Of a stretch of DNA of 64,000 nt, positions 41,835 through 50,855 are shown in pieces. Position 1 is the first letter of the stretch. The number at the start of each line of letters is the position of its first letter. The notes under the pieces were generated by a model. That model worked only from the letters and a program-made list of their open reading frames with translations, searched no databases and was not told where the DNA came from. The stretch covers positions 372,001-436,000 of the forward strand of contig NZ_JAKGCS010000006.1 in assembly GCF_021556395.1 (NCBI RefSeq), read 5' to 3'. The translations under genes were made by a program, and so were the position numbers. Origin of the DNA: Acuticoccus kalidii (GTDB lineage Bacteria > Pseudomonadota > Alphaproteobacteria > Rhizobiales > Amorphaceae).

Positions 41835-42767
41835 TCAGGTCGTCTCGACGATATGGTGGGGGACGATGCCGGAGGCGTCGATATAGGGATCGACCTCCTG
41901 TCCCGCGAAGATGCCGTGATCGGTGATGAGGATCGTGCCGAAACCGGCGGCGCGCCCGCCGAGAATGTCGGTGTGGAGCGTGTCGCCGACCATCGCCATG
42001 CGGTGCGGCGGCGGGGCGTCCGGGCCGAGCCGCTCGATCACCGCGTCGAAGGCGTTGCCGAACGGCTTGCCGAAGAATTCCGCCGCGACCCCGGTGGCGT
42101 CCATCAGATCGTGCGCCCAATAACCGGGCTCGATCGACAAGCCGTCCTCGCGCGGGGCGACGAGATCCGGGTTGGCGACGAGGACCGGGCGCGGCTGGCG
42201 CTTCAGCGCGGCGACGAGGTGGGCGTGAAGCGCCCCGTCCCATGCGCCGCCGGACAGGAGGATGAAGGCGTCGGCCTCGTCATATTTCGCGTCGTCCTCG
42301 CCGAGGGCGAAGGCGTTGGCGGGAAGCCCGACCATCGAAGCGGGGCCGTGGGCGGTCACACCCCAGCGGGTGGCGGCAGGAAAGCGCGCCATCGCCGCCA
42401 TCGTCACATCGCGGCTCGACACGATCTCGTCGGCCGTGAAGTCGAAGCCGAGGCGGTGATATTTGTCGAGCGTTCCAGCCGGCGGGTTGGTCGCGGCATT
42501 GGTGAGCACGATGACGCGGCGGCCGGCCGCCCGCATCTCGCCGATGCGCTTCACCGCGTCCGGGATCGCCGCTTCGCCCACATTGAGAACGCCGAATCCG
42601 TCGAGGACGAAGACGTCATAGGCGTCGAAGAGGGTGGACAGATCACGCGAGCGGGTGGTGGCGGGCGTTCCCTCGGGCAAGGTCGGCAGACGGTCGCGCA
42701 CGGACTCGTAGCGGCGGAAGACCCATTCCGCGTCGACGACGGGGCTGAGCGCGATGGCGTTGGTCAT
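41835..42767 (-). CDS. HAD-superfamily class IIA protein (TIGR01459-like)
   Basis: A 310-residue HAD-IIA protein of the NagD/AraL branch. Motif I is FVLDGFGVLNVGE: the nucleophile Asp is present, but the second Asp of DxDx(T/V) is replaced by Phe, as in the TIGR01459 group, so phosphatase activity is uncertain. Motif II is VLTNAAT and motif IV MVGDTLHTDILGG; the cap holds LLSGGAWDGALHAHLVAAL. The ATG overlaps the stop of the SDR gene. In Bacillus ara operons a related HAD (AraL) sits beside AraM and a sugar ABC transporter, as here. Confidence 0.82.
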   Translation of the reverse strand: MTNAIALSPVVDAEWVFRRYESVRDRLPTLPEGTPATTRSRDLSTLFDAYDVFVLDGFGVLNVGEAAIPDAVKRIGEMRAAGRRVIVLTNAATNPPAGTLDKYHRLGFDFTADEIVSSRDVTMAAMARFPAATRWGVTAHGPASMVGLPANAFALGEDDAKYDEADAFILLSGGAWDGALHAHLVAALKRQPRPVLVANPDLVAPREDGLSIEPGYWAHDLMDATGVAAEFFGKPFGNAFDAVIERLGPDAPPPHRMAMVGDTLHTDILGGRAAGFGTILITDHGIFAGQEVDPYIDASGIVPHHIVETT

Positions 42768-43534
42768 AGTGAGGAATAGCCCCCTTCGATCATGATGAGC
42801 GCCCCGTTGACGAGGTCGGATGCGGGCGAGGCGAGGTAGAGCGCGCAATCGGCGATCTCGACCGGCTCGCCGAACCGGCGCAGCGGCGTCGCCTCGATCA
42901 TCGGCCGGCTCTTGTCCTCTTCGCCCCAGACCTCTTTGCCCATCGGCGTGAGGACGACGGTGGGGCAGATCGCGTTCACCTGGATATTGTGCCGCGCCCA
43001 TTCGGCCATCAGCGATTTGGTCAGCGCGTTGAGCGCGCCCTTCGAGGAGGCGTAGGCGGCGTGGTCGTCGAGCGCGATGACGCCGGTCTGGGAGGAGATG
43101 TTGACGATCTTGCCGGACCGCTGGGCGATCATCGCCGGGGCGAGCGCGCGCGACAGGAGAAACGGCGCGCGTACGTTGACGGCCATCGACAAATCCCAGT
43201 CCTCGGCGGTCAGCTCAAGGGCGGGGGCGATGCGGGCGACGCCGGCATTGTTGACGAGAATGTCGATCGTGCCCCACGCGGCTTGCGCTTCGGCGGCGAT
43301 CCGGCCCGGCGTCTCCGCGTCGGCGAGATCGCCGATGAGGGTGAGGCATTCGCGGCCATGGCCGCGCACGGCGGCGGCGGTCGCGGCAAGGTCGGCCTCG
43401 TCGCGGCCGACGGCCACGATGTCGGCGCCGGCATCGGCGAAGACCGCCGCGATCTCCGCGCCGATACCCTTCGAGGCGCCTGTGATCAGCGCCTTGCGGC
43501 CTTCGAGGCTGAAGCGGAGTGTCCAGTCCGCCAT
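42764..43534 (-). CDS. Short-chain dehydrogenase/reductase, polyol/ketose type
   Basis: A 256-residue classical SDR. Cofactor motif TGASKGIG (18-25), NNAG at 95-98, and catalytic S148, Y161 and K165 (AAYASSKGALNALT). The C-terminal pattern CPTVVLTPMGKEVWGE and LVNGALIMIEGGYSS resembles L-xylulose reductases and threitol/arabitol-type dehydrogenases. It probably oxidises a polyol taken up by the ABC system to a ketose. It overlaps the HAD gene by 4 bp and begins 5 bp after the SIS gene. Confidence 0.87.
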   Translation of the reverse strand: MADWTLRFSLEGRKALITGASKGIGAEIAAVFADAGADIVAVGRDEADLAATAAAVRGHGRECLTLIGDLADAETPGRIAAEAQAAWGTIDILVNNAGVARIAPALELTAEDWDLSMAVNVRAPFLLSRALAPAMIAQRSGKIVNISSQTGVIALDDHAAYASSKGALNALTKSLMAEWARHNIQVNAICPTVVLTPMGKEVWGEEDKSRPMIEATPLRRFGEPVEIADCALYLASPASDLVNGALIMIEGGYSSL

Positions 43535-43538
43535 CGGT

Positions 43539-44102
43539 CTATTCGAGGTTGGTGTGCCGGGCGCGCATATGCTCCGGCGAAACGCCGAGGCGGTCGCGCA
43601 GCATGAGCACCAGCACCTCGAAGGCGAGATATTGCGCGCCCTCATAGAGCGAGCCCATCGGCAGGGTGGACGTCGCCGCGCCGTCAGTGTCGTCGGCCAT
43701 CGTCTGAGCGGGCAAAGTGAGGAGGACGTCGGCCGCTTGCGGCACCGCGCCGTCCGGCTGCGCCGTGATGCACGCGGTCGCCGCGCCGGCCGACTGCGCG
43801 ACCCCCAGGAGGGCGGCCACGGTGGAGAAGGCGCCCGGCCCGGCGCTGACGATGAGGAGATCCCCGGCCCGCAAAGGCGGCACGGACATGTCGCCCACCA
43901 CATGGGCGTCGAGCCCCAGATGATAGAGGCGCATCGCGAGAGCGCGCATCATGAGGCCTTCCCGACCGACGCCGTGAAGGGCGATCGTGCGGGCATGGGC
44001 GATCGCTTCGACGAGCGCCTCGAAATCGCTCCGCTTGGTCGCGAGGAGGACGCCCTTGAGCTCCTCCACCGCGCGCACGGAAAGGTCGACGGGATCCATC
44101 AT
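43539..44102 (-). CDS. SIS-domain sugar isomerase, 6-phospho-3-hexuloisomerase-like
   Basis: A 187-residue single SIS domain. [25 protein letters not shown] and [26 protein letters not shown] are the phosphosugar-binding loops, and the length fits 3-hexulose-6-phosphate isomerase (PHI/HxlB) relatives. No hexulose-phosphate synthase is nearby, so the substrate is probably another phosphorylated ketose or aldose. AGAGGGGG precedes the tandem ATGs at 44102. It lies between the AraM-like and SDR genes in a tight operon. Confidence 0.83.
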   Translation of the reverse strand: MMDPVDLSVRAVEELKGVLLATKRSDFEALVEAIAHARTIALHGVGREGLMMRALAMRLYHLGLDAHVVGDMSVPPLRAGDLLIVSAGPGAFSTVAALLGVAQSAGAATACITAQPDGAVPQAADVLLTLPAQTMADDTDGAATSTLPMGSLYEGAQYLAFEVLVLMLRDRLGVSPEHMRARHTNLE

Positions 44103-44111
44103 GGCCCCCTC

Positions 44112-45446
44112 TTACGCGACGTAAGCGGGCGCGGCGAGGGCTTCGCTGATCGCGGCTTCGAAAAGTCCGCATTCTTCGATGAGGTCGAGGATCGTGTAAC
44201 GCGAGCGGATGAAGCGCGCGGCGTGGACCGTCGTGCGCAGATGCTCGGGGTTGATGCCGATCTCCCGCGGCGTCGTCGGCGCGCCGGCCTCCCGCAAGAG
44301 GCGTTCCATTTCGGCCGTCCGCTTGAGGTGCGAGGCGAGCCGCTCCTTCAGCGTCGGCCACGTCTCTTTCAGCGTGTGGAGCCGGGCGCGGTGCGTCTCG
44401 GGATCGGCGTGCTTGGCCTCGGTCTCCACGATGGCGCGCTCGGCCAGCGTGCCGTCCATCAGCGAGGCGATCTCGGCCCGCTTCGTGTCGATCGACGCGG
44501 CGGCGGCGACCACGTCGTCGATCGGCAGGGCGGTGAGGTCCTTGTCGAGCAGCCAGTCGAACAGGCGGAGCGCGGCGAGCGTGCCGATCGACACGCACGC
44601 GCCGTGTGAGACCCGTTCGCCGTCGAGCGTCAGCCCCTCCATCTCCCACATGTGCGCGATCTGGTGATCGGCGCCCGAGGCGGGGCGGGAGGTTCCGTGA
44701 AACTCCATCGCGAGGCCGGACAATGTGAGGCCGACAAAAAGGTCGGCGAGCGCCTTCGGCTCGCCCGCCTTCACCGCGCCCGGAGCGGAAAGCCAGCCGG
44801 CGAGATTGTCCTGCACCAGGGGCCAGGCGACGTCGTCGATGGGCTCGATGCCGAGCGCGTCGGCGATCAGCCAGTCGCCGCCCGCCGGCACCTTGCCGGC
44901 GAGATCGCCATAGCCCCAGCCGGACATTTCGGCCGGCGCGCGGGCGATCACGTCGAGATCGGCGAGGATGGCGTGCGGGGCGCGGCAGGGGATGGTCTTC
45001 TTGAAGCCCTGGTCGGAGAGCGGCGCGCCGGCGGAGGAGTAGCCGTCCATCGACGCGGCGGTGGCGATGCACAGATAGGCCCGGTCGCGCGAATGGGCGG
45101 CATATTTGGTGACGTCGTTGAGGACGCCGGAGCCGACGGAGATCGGCGTGCGATCGCCGAGCGCGTCAGCGATCGACCGGCCGAGCTCGACGGTGGGCTT
45201 GGGCCGTGGGCGCGCCGGCAGAATGTGGGTCGCGACATCGACGCCGGCGGCCTCGAGCCGTTCGACGACCGCTTTGCCGGCCGCGGCGAAGGTGTTCTCG
45301 TCGGCGACGACCATCGCCGGACCGTCGCCGAAATGACGGCGCAGGACGGCCGGCGCGTCGGCGAGGATCGCATTGCCGACGGCGATCTCGGCGATCGCAT
45401 CGGAGCGCTCGACCGCGGGGCCGAGAATGTCGTTCACATTGGCCAT
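44112..45446 (-). CDS. sn-Glycerol-1-phosphate dehydrogenase-like protein (AraM/EgsA family)
   Basis: A 444-residue member of the iron-alcohol-dehydrogenase superfamily, AraM/EgsA branch. NAD-binding ISVGSGVLNDVTKYAA and CIATAASMDGYSSAGAPLS, and metal-binding region EFHGTSRPASGADHQIAHMWEME, match glycerol-1-phosphate dehydrogenases. It is longer than archaeal enzymes at the C-terminus (ERLASHLKRTAEMERLL onward). In bacteria AraM reduces dihydroxyacetone phosphate, but in this context it may use another ketose phosphate. It lies 9 bp upstream of the SIS gene and after the ABC ATPase gene. Confidence 0.84.
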   Translation of the reverse strand: MANVNDILGPAVERSDAIAEIAVGNAILADAPAVLRRHFGDGPAMVVADENTFAAAGKAVVERLEAAGVDVATHILPARPRPKPTVELGRSIADALGDRTPISVGSGVLNDVTKYAAHSRDRAYLCIATAASMDGYSSAGAPLSDQGFKKTIPCRAPHAILADLDVIARAPAEMSGWGYGDLAGKVPAGGDWLIADALGIEPIDDVAWPLVQDNLAGWLSAPGAVKAGEPKALADLFVGLTLSGLAMEFHGTSRPASGADHQIAHMWEMEGLTLDGERVSHGACVSIGTLAALRLFDWLLDKDLTALPIDDVVAAAASIDTKRAEIASLMDGTLAERAIVETEAKHADPETHRARLHTLKETWPTLKERLASHLKRTAEMERLLREAGAPTTPREIGINPEHLRTTVHAARFIRSRYTILDLIEECGLFEAAISEALAAPAYVA

Positions 45447-45457
45447 GGCGCCGCGCC

Positions 45458-46519
45458 TCAGGAGAGCGAGAGGTTGGTGCCGTCGGCACCGAAAAGGTGG
45501 ATGCGTTCGGCCGGAAATTTCAGGCCGACGACATCGCCGTGCTTGGTCGGATCGTCGCCCCCGGTCTTCACGACGATGCGTTCGCCCTCAGGCGCGATCG
45601 CATAGAGATAGCTTTCGCCGCCGAGGGCTTCCTTCACCTCGATCGTCGCATCGAAGGCACCGGAGCCGGGTTGCGTCAATTCGATATGCTCCGGCCGGAT
45701 GCCGAGGCTCACCACGTCGGCGGGGGCCGAGGGGAGCGGGTTCTCGACGGCGTTCCCATTATAGCGGACGGCGCCGCCCTCGCTGCGGACCTTGAGGAAG
45801 TTCATCGCGGGCGCGCCGATGAAGTCGGCGACGAACTGGGTGCGCGGGCGGTGATAGAGCTCCATCGGCGGGCCGACCTGCTCGACACGGCCCTTGTTGA
45901 GGACGACGATGGTGTCGGCCATCGTCATCGCCTCCACCTGGTCGTGGGTCACGTAGATCATCGTCGCCCCGAGCTTGGAGTGCAGCGCTTCGAGCTCGAC
46001 ACGCATCTGGATGCGCAGCTTGGCGTCGAGGTTCGAGAGCGGCTCGTCGAACAGGAAGACCTTCGGCTCCTTGACGATCGCGCGGCCGATCGCGACGCGC
46101 TGACGCTGACCGCCGGACAGATGGGCGGGCTTGCGGTTCAAATAGTCCTGAAGCTGGAGGATGCGGGCGGCTTCGTCGACGCGGGCGCGCCGGGTCTTCC
46201 GGTCCACCCCGTTGATCTTCATGCCGAATTCCATGTTCTCCCGCACCGTCATGTGCGGGTAGAGCGCATAGGATTGGAACACCATCGCGACGCCGCGATC
46301 GGACGGGGCGACGTGGGTGACGTCCTCGGAGCCGATGCTGATGGTGCCGGCGGAGATCCCTTCGAGGCCGGCGATCGAGCGCAGAAGCGTCGACTTTCCG
46401 CAGCCGGACGGGCCGACGAAGACGACGAAATCCCCGTCTTTGATGTCGAGCGAGATGTCGAACAGGGCCTGCGCATCGCCATAGTGTTTGTCGACATGCG
46501 ACAGGCGGACATCCGACAT
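45458..46519 (-). CDS. ABC sugar transporter ATPase (MalK/UgpC family)
   Basis: A 353-residue ATPase with Walker A GPSGCGKST (36-44), Q-loop FQSYALYPHM, signature LSGGQRQRVAIGRA, Walker B VFLFDEPLSNLD and switch His in YVTHDQVEAM. The C-terminal TOBE/MalK-type domain has LGIRPEHIELT. It energises uptake with the binding protein and two permeases encoded divergently. GGGGAGGG precedes the ATG at 46519. It is the first gene of the minus-strand half of the locus. Confidence 0.93.
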   Translation of the reverse strand: MSDVRLSHVDKHYGDAQALFDISLDIKDGDFVVFVGPSGCGKSTLLRSIAGLEGISAGTISIGSEDVTHVAPSDRGVAMVFQSYALYPHMTVRENMEFGMKINGVDRKTRRARVDEAARILQLQDYLNRKPAHLSGGQRQRVAIGRAIVKEPKVFLFDEPLSNLDAKLRIQMRVELEALHSKLGATMIYVTHDQVEAMTMADTIVVLNKGRVEQVGPPMELYHRPRTQFVADFIGAPAMNFLKVRSEGGAVRYNGNAVENPLPSAPADVVSLGIRPEHIELTQPGSGAFDATIEVKEALGGESYLYAIAPEGERIVVKTGGDDPTKHGDVVGLKFPAERIHLFGADGTNLSLS

Positions 46520-46578
46520 TCTCAACCCTCCCCAGAACCGACGGCGCAAAAAATGCGTTTGACGCGCCGTCATTTTCT

Positions 46579-46603
46579 TACAATTGTATTGCGACCGTTA
46601 CAA
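46579..46603. promoter_or_regulatory. Candidate operator in divergent sugar-locus promoter region
   Basis: TACAATTGTA (46579-46588) is a perfect 10-bp palindrome. Its TTACAA (46578-46583) recurs as TTACAA at 46598-46603, two helical turns apart. The sites lie in an AT-rich part of the 158-bp gap between the ATPase and binding-protein genes. The SorC-type regulator at 49869 is the likely binder. Confidence 0.5.
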
Positions 46604-46677
46604 ACGAGTCAATCAGGACGAATGCGAGCAAGGCGGCCGGACGCCGTAAAGCGAGCCGCCACACAGGGAGAGACGCT

Positions 46678-48015
46678 ATGAAGTTGAGGACCACAGTGAG
46701 CGCGCTCGCGCTCACCGCAGCGATGGCGTTCGGCTCGAACGCGGCACAGGCTTGGTCGCTCGAAGAGGCGGCGAAGCCCTACGAAGGCACCACCATCGAC
46801 GTCGTGTTCCTGCTCCGCCCCGGCTACGAAGCCGCCGAGGAGATGCTCAAGGACTTCACCGAGCGGACCGGCATCAACGTCAACCTCATCAAGCATCCGT
46901 ACGAGAACGCGCTCGGCGAGCAGGTGCGCGACTTCATTTCCGGCGGCGATCTCGACGTCGCGCTGGTCGATCTCGTCTGGATCGGCAATTTCGCCGAGAA
47001 TGGCTGGATGGTGCCGATCGAGGAGTTCACCTCGAACCCGGATCTCGCCGACCCGGACCTCGATCTCGAGGATTTCTTCCCCGTCACGCTCGACGCGTTC
47101 GGCACCTGGGACGGCACCGTCTACGGCCTGCCCTTCGATAACTATTCGGGCCTGATGTACTACAACAAGTGCATGCTCGAGGACGCCGGTTTCGACGGCC
47201 CGCCCGAGACCTGGGAAGCGCTCAAGGACGAATACGGCCCGGCGCTCACCAAGGATGGCAAGTACGCCTACGCCCTCCAGTCGAAGCGCAACGAGACCCA
47301 GTCGGCGGACAGCTTCGCCCGGATGCTCTGGCCCTTCGGCGGCTCCTTCCTCGACGCTGAATTCCGCTCCAACCTCAACTCCGAGGAAAGCCAGACCGGG
47401 CTGAAGTTCCGCCAGGATCTGATGCAGTACATGCCGCAGGGCATCGTCGCCTACGATCACGCCGAGACGGTGAACGCCCTCGCGCAGGGTGACGTCGCGA
47501 TCATCACCGAATGGTCGGGCTTCGCGTCCTCGCTGAAGGATCCCAACACCTCCGCCGTCGCCGACTGCATCGAGGTGGCGGCCGAGCCGAGCGGGCCCGC
47601 CGGCCGCAAGCCGGCCCTCGGCGGCTTCTCCCTCGCCGTCGCCTCGCAGGCCGATGACGACGAAAAGGCCGCGGCCTGGCTGATGATCCAGTATCTGACC
47701 TCGAAGGCCAATGCCGAGAAATATCTCGATCTCGGCGGCGTCTCGGCCCGTCAGTCGGTCTATGAGGACGAGTCGGTCCGCGACAAGTTCTTCTTCGCCG
47801 ACGCCCTCGTCGAGAGCTGGCAGGAAGGCGTGCCGGAGTTCCGTCCGCGGTTCGCCGAATGGCCGGAGATCACCGAGATCGTGCAGGAGTGGGGCACGAA
47901 GATGATGCTCGGCGAAGTCACCACGGAAGAGGGCGCCGAGGAGATCGGCACCCGCATGGAAGCCGTGCTCGACGATGCCGGCTACTATGACGGCGAAAAG
48001 CCGCTCGCGCAGTAA
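46678..48015 (+). CDS. Periplasmic sugar-binding protein of ABC transporter (family 1)
   Basis: A 445-residue extracellular solute-binding protein with a signal peptide (MKLRTTVSALALTAAMAFGSNAAQA, cleavage near 25). The mature part has the two-lobe pattern of sugar-binding proteins: TIDVVFLLRPGYEAAEEMLKDFTERTGINVNLI, YGLPFDNYSGLMYYNKCMLEDAGFDGPPETWEALK, and LGGFSLAVASQADDDEKAAAWLMIQYL. There is no lipobox, so it is free in the periplasm. GGGAGAG precedes the ATG. A stable hairpin follows the gene, which often keeps binding protein levels above those of the permeases. Confidence 0.92.
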   Translation: MKLRTTVSALALTAAMAFGSNAAQAWSLEEAAKPYEGTTIDVVFLLRPGYEAAEEMLKDFTERTGINVNLIKHPYENALGEQVRDFISGGDLDVALVDLVWIGNFAENGWMVPIEEFTSNPDLADPDLDLEDFFPVTLDAFGTWDGTVYGLPFDNYSGLMYYNKCMLEDAGFDGPPETWEALKDEYGPALTKDGKYAYALQSKRNETQSADSFARMLWPFGGSFLDAEFRSNLNSEESQTGLKFRQDLMQYMPQGIVAYDHAETVNALAQGDVAIITEWSGFASSLKDPNTSAVADCIEVAAEPSGPAGRKPALGGFSLAVASQADDDEKAAAWLMIQYLTSKANAEKYLDLGGVSARQSVYEDESVRDKFFFADALVESWQEGVPEFRPRFAEWPEITEIVQEWGTKMMLGEVTTEEGAEEIGTRMEAVLDDAGYYDGEKPLAQ

Positions 48016-48026
48016 CCTCTCCTGAC

Positions 48027-48051
48027 GCCAGGCGCCCAAGCGGCGCCTGGC
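48027..48051 (+). terminator. Hairpin between binding-protein and permease genes
   Basis: GCCAGGCGC (48027-48035) and GCGCCTGGC (48043-48051) form a perfect 9-bp stem with a 7-base loop. It lies 12 bp after the binding-protein stop and has no T-run. It probably acts as an mRNA-stabilising or partial-termination hairpin. Confidence 0.65.
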
Positions 48052-48073
48052 CGACACCAATGCGGTGCGACCC

Positions 48074-48982
48074 ATGTCCCAGTCGGTGAAATCTCCGTCG
48101 ATGCCGGGGCGCGTCTCTCGCGCCACGCTGTTCGGCTTTCTCGGTCCCGCGGTCATCACGCTGGCGTTGATCGGCATCGTGCCGCTGGCCTTCGCCGTAT
48201 GGACCTCGATGCGCGACTACAATCTGACGAAGCTCGCGCGTCAGAAGTTCATCGGGTTCGAAAATTACGTCACGGTGCTGAACGACGGCGCGTTCTGGGA
48301 CGCGATGGGCCGCACCTTCACCCTTCTCGCGATCGCGCTGCCGATGCAGCTCATTTTCGGCCTCGGCATCGCGCTGCTCCTCCACAAGCCGGGCCTCGGC
48401 TTCTTCAAGACGATCGCGCGCCTGTCCCTCGTCGTTCCGATGGCGACGACCTATGCCGTCGTCGGCCTGCTCGGCCAGGTGATGTTCAATCTCAAATATG
48501 GCGTGGTGAACCAGCTTCTCGGCTTTCTCGGCCTCGGCCCGTTCGATTGGCTCGGCGATCCCAATCTCGCCTTCGTCACCGTCATCTTTTGGGACGTGTG
48601 GCAGTGGACCCCGTTCTGTGCGCTGGTGCTGCTCGCCGGCCTCACCACGGTGCCGCCGGAGATCGAAGAGGCGGCGCGGCTCGAGACCAAGAGCTGGCTG
48701 ACGATCCTGCGCCACGTGCAGCTTCCCTTCCTCGTGCCGGGGCTGACGGCGCTCCTCATCCTGCGCACCGCCGACACGTTGAAGCTGTTCGACATGGTGT
48801 TCACGATGACGCGCGGCGGACCGGGCGCGGCGACGGAGTTCATCGCGCTCCTCATCCAGCGCGTCGGTTTCCGGGCGTTCGATCAGGGCCTCGCTTCTGC
48901 GCAGGCGGTCATCCTTCTCATCATCACGATCGTGCTGTCGCGGCTTTATATTTCCTTCTTCTATCGTGAGGTGCACTCGTGA
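48074..48982 (+). CDS. ABC sugar transporter permease 1 (MalF type)
   Basis: A 302-residue inner-membrane permease with six predicted helices, beginning with FGFLGPAVITLALIGIVPLAFAVWTSM. The cytoplasmic EAA loop is EEAARLETKSWLTILRHVQLPFLVPG. It pairs with the MalG-type protein encoded next. I prefer the ATG at 48074; a GTG at 48065 is in frame. The stop overlaps the next gene's GTG (GTGA). Confidence 0.91.
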   Translation: MSQSVKSPSMPGRVSRATLFGFLGPAVITLALIGIVPLAFAVWTSMRDYNLTKLARQKFIGFENYVTVLNDGAFWDAMGRTFTLLAIALPMQLIFGLGIALLLHKPGLGFFKTIARLSLVVPMATTYAVVGLLGQVMFNLKYGVVNQLLGFLGLGPFDWLGDPNLAFVTVIFWDVWQWTPFCALVLLAGLTTVPPEIEEAARLETKSWLTILRHVQLPFLVPGLTALLILRTADTLKLFDMVFTMTRGGPGAATEFIALLIQRVGFRAFDQGLASAQAVILLIITIVLSRLYISFFYREVHS

Positions 48983-49860
48983 GCGTCGAGACCGCCACCG
49001 GGACCGCCGCGACGTCCGCCCCCGCCACGGCGCACCGCACCGCACAGCGCGAAAGGCGGCTCTGGGTGCAGATCCTGCTGATCGCGCTCGTGATCCTGTT
49101 CTGCATCTTCCCGTTTTATTGGATGGTGACGACGAGCCTGAAGACGCAGATCGTCGCCCTCCAGTCGCCGCCCGCCTGGATCTTCGACGCGACGACGGCG
49201 AACTATACCGAGGTGCTCTTCGCCGACGGCGTCGGCTACACTCTGATGAACTCGTTGATCGTCGCGGTCTGCACCACGATCCTCGCGGTCGGGCTCGGCT
49301 GCCCGGCGGCCTACGCGCTCGCCCGGTTCGAGTTCCGCGGCAAGAAGGATCTGTGGTTCTGGTTCATCACCAACCGCATGGTCTCGCCGGTGGTTCTCGC
49401 GCTGCCCTTCTTCCTGATCGTCAGGATGCTCGGGCTTCTCGACACCCACATCGTGCTGATCCTCATCTATCTGACGTTCAATCTGCCGATCGTCATCTGG
49501 ATCTGCACCGACCAGTTCCGCTCGATCCCGCGCGATCTCGACGAGGCGGCGCTCCTCGAAGGCGCCTCGCAATGGCGCATCTTTCGCTCGGTCTGCCTGC
49601 CGCTCGCGATGCCGGGGGTCGCGGTCAGCTCGATTTTCTCGTTCATCTTCTCCTGGAACGAGTTGATGTTCGCGCTGGTGCTCACCCGCACCTACGCGAA
49701 GACGGCGCCGGCCATGGCCGTCTCGTTCATGGAGGGCTACAACCTGCCCTATGGAAAGATCATGGCGACCTCGACGCTCATCGTCATTCCCGTGATCATC
49801 TTCGCACTCATCGCCTCGAAGCAGCTCGTCCGAGGGCTGACGATGGGCGCCGTGAAATAG
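48979..49860 (+). CDS. ABC sugar transporter permease 2 (MalG type)
   Basis: A 293-residue permease with six helices, starting ILLIALVILFCIFPFYWMVTTSLK. The EAA motif is DEAALLEGASQWRIFRSVCLPLAMPG. The GTG start is within the stop of the first permease gene. The mannitol/sorbitol-type carbohydrate uptake 1 family is the closest pattern, which agrees with the polyol-type enzymes of the locus. Confidence 0.92.
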   Translation: MSVETATGTAATSAPATAHRTAQRERRLWVQILLIALVILFCIFPFYWMVTTSLKTQIVALQSPPAWIFDATTANYTEVLFADGVGYTLMNSLIVAVCTTILAVGLGCPAAYALARFEFRGKKDLWFWFITNRMVSPVVLALPFFLIVRMLGLLDTHIVLILIYLTFNLPIVIWICTDQFRSIPRDLDEAALLEGASQWRIFRSVCLPLAMPGVAVSSIFSFIFSWNELMFALVLTRTYAKTAPAMAVSFMEGYNLPYGKIMATSTLIVIPVIIFALIASKQLVRGLTMGAVK

Positions 49861-49868
49861 GCGCGGCG

Positions 49869-50855
49869 ATGGCGCGCGCGCCCAGGATCGTCGGGATCGA
49901 CGAAAACGAACGGTTTCTGGCGCGTGTCGCCTGGGCCTATCATGTCGAGGGGCTCACCCAGGGGGCGGTCGCCGAGCGGCTCGGCGTCACCCGGCTTCGG
50001 GTCAACAAGGCGCTGTCGGAGGCCCGCCGCATGGGCCTCGTGCGCATCACGCTCAACACCTCCTATGCGCCTTGCATCGAGGCGGAGGAGGGGCTGAAGG
50101 CGCGCTATGGCCTGCGCGACGCGGTGATCGCGCCCCAGCCGCTCCTCTCGGAGGACACGCAGACCGTGGTCGGCGTCGCGCTCGGCCACCTTCTGACCGA
50201 CGTGCTCGCCGATCCCGCCGTCACCCGGTTCGGCATGAGTTGGGGCAACACGCTCAACATCGCGACGCGCCATCTCGACCGGCTCGACCGGCCGGATCTC
50301 GAAATCCTCTCGGTGATGGGCGGCACCACGCGCGGCTCCGACGTCTCCTCCTTCGAGATCACCTCGCGCCTCGCCGCGCTCTGCAACGCACGGCACTTCT
50401 TCTTTCCCGCGCCGCTCTATGCCGGCACGAAGTCCTCGCGCGACACGATCGTCGGCCAGGCGGTGTTCACGGACATTCTGGAGCGGATCCGCAGGGTGGA
50501 CGCGCTGACGATGGCGGTCGGCGACATGTCCGAGCGGTCGCTTCTGATGCGCGACGCGCTGCCGGCCGACGTGAGCATCGAGGCGCTGCTCGATGCGGGC
50601 GCCGTCGGCGACCTTCTCGGCACGGTGCTCGACGCCTCGGGCCAAGCGATCGACCATCCCATCAACGAACGGCTCATCGGAATCGACTTCGCCGATCTCG
50701 CCGCGATCCCCAACGTGATCCTCGCCGCGGGCGGGGCGCACAAGGTGGCGATCATCCGCGCCGTGCTGTCGCTCGGCCTCGTCGACACCTTCGTCAGCGA
50801 CGAGGCGACCGCGCGGGCGCTCCTCGAGCCCGCGCCGCAGATGGAGCGCGCGTGA
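49869..50855 (+). CDS. SorC/DeoR-type sugar-binding transcriptional regulator
   Basis: A 328-residue regulator of the SorC family. The N-terminal helix-turn-helix is RVAWAYHVEGLTQGAVAERLGVTRLRVNKALSEARRMGLVRI. The large sugar-phosphate-binding domain has FGMSWGNTLNIATRHL, DLEILSVMGGT, FPAPLYAGTKSSRDTIVGQ, and the C-terminal VILAAGGAHKVAIIRAVLSLGLVDTFVSDEATARALL. EryD of erythritol operons is of this type. It lies 8 bp behind the permease and overlaps the kinase gene, and likely controls both halves of the locus through sites near 46579. Confidence 0.91.
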   Translation: MARAPRIVGIDENERFLARVAWAYHVEGLTQGAVAERLGVTRLRVNKALSEARRMGLVRITLNTSYAPCIEAEEGLKARYGLRDAVIAPQPLLSEDTQTVVGVALGHLLTDVLADPAVTRFGMSWGNTLNIATRHLDRLDRPDLEILSVMGGTTRGSDVSSFEITSRLAALCNARHFFFPAPLYAGTKSSRDTIVGQAVFTDILERIRRVDALTMAVGDMSERSLLMRDALPADVSIEALLDAGAVGDLLGTVLDASGQAIDHPINERLIGIDFADLAAIPNVILAAGGAHKVAIIRAVLSLGLVDTFVSDEATARALLEPAPQMERA

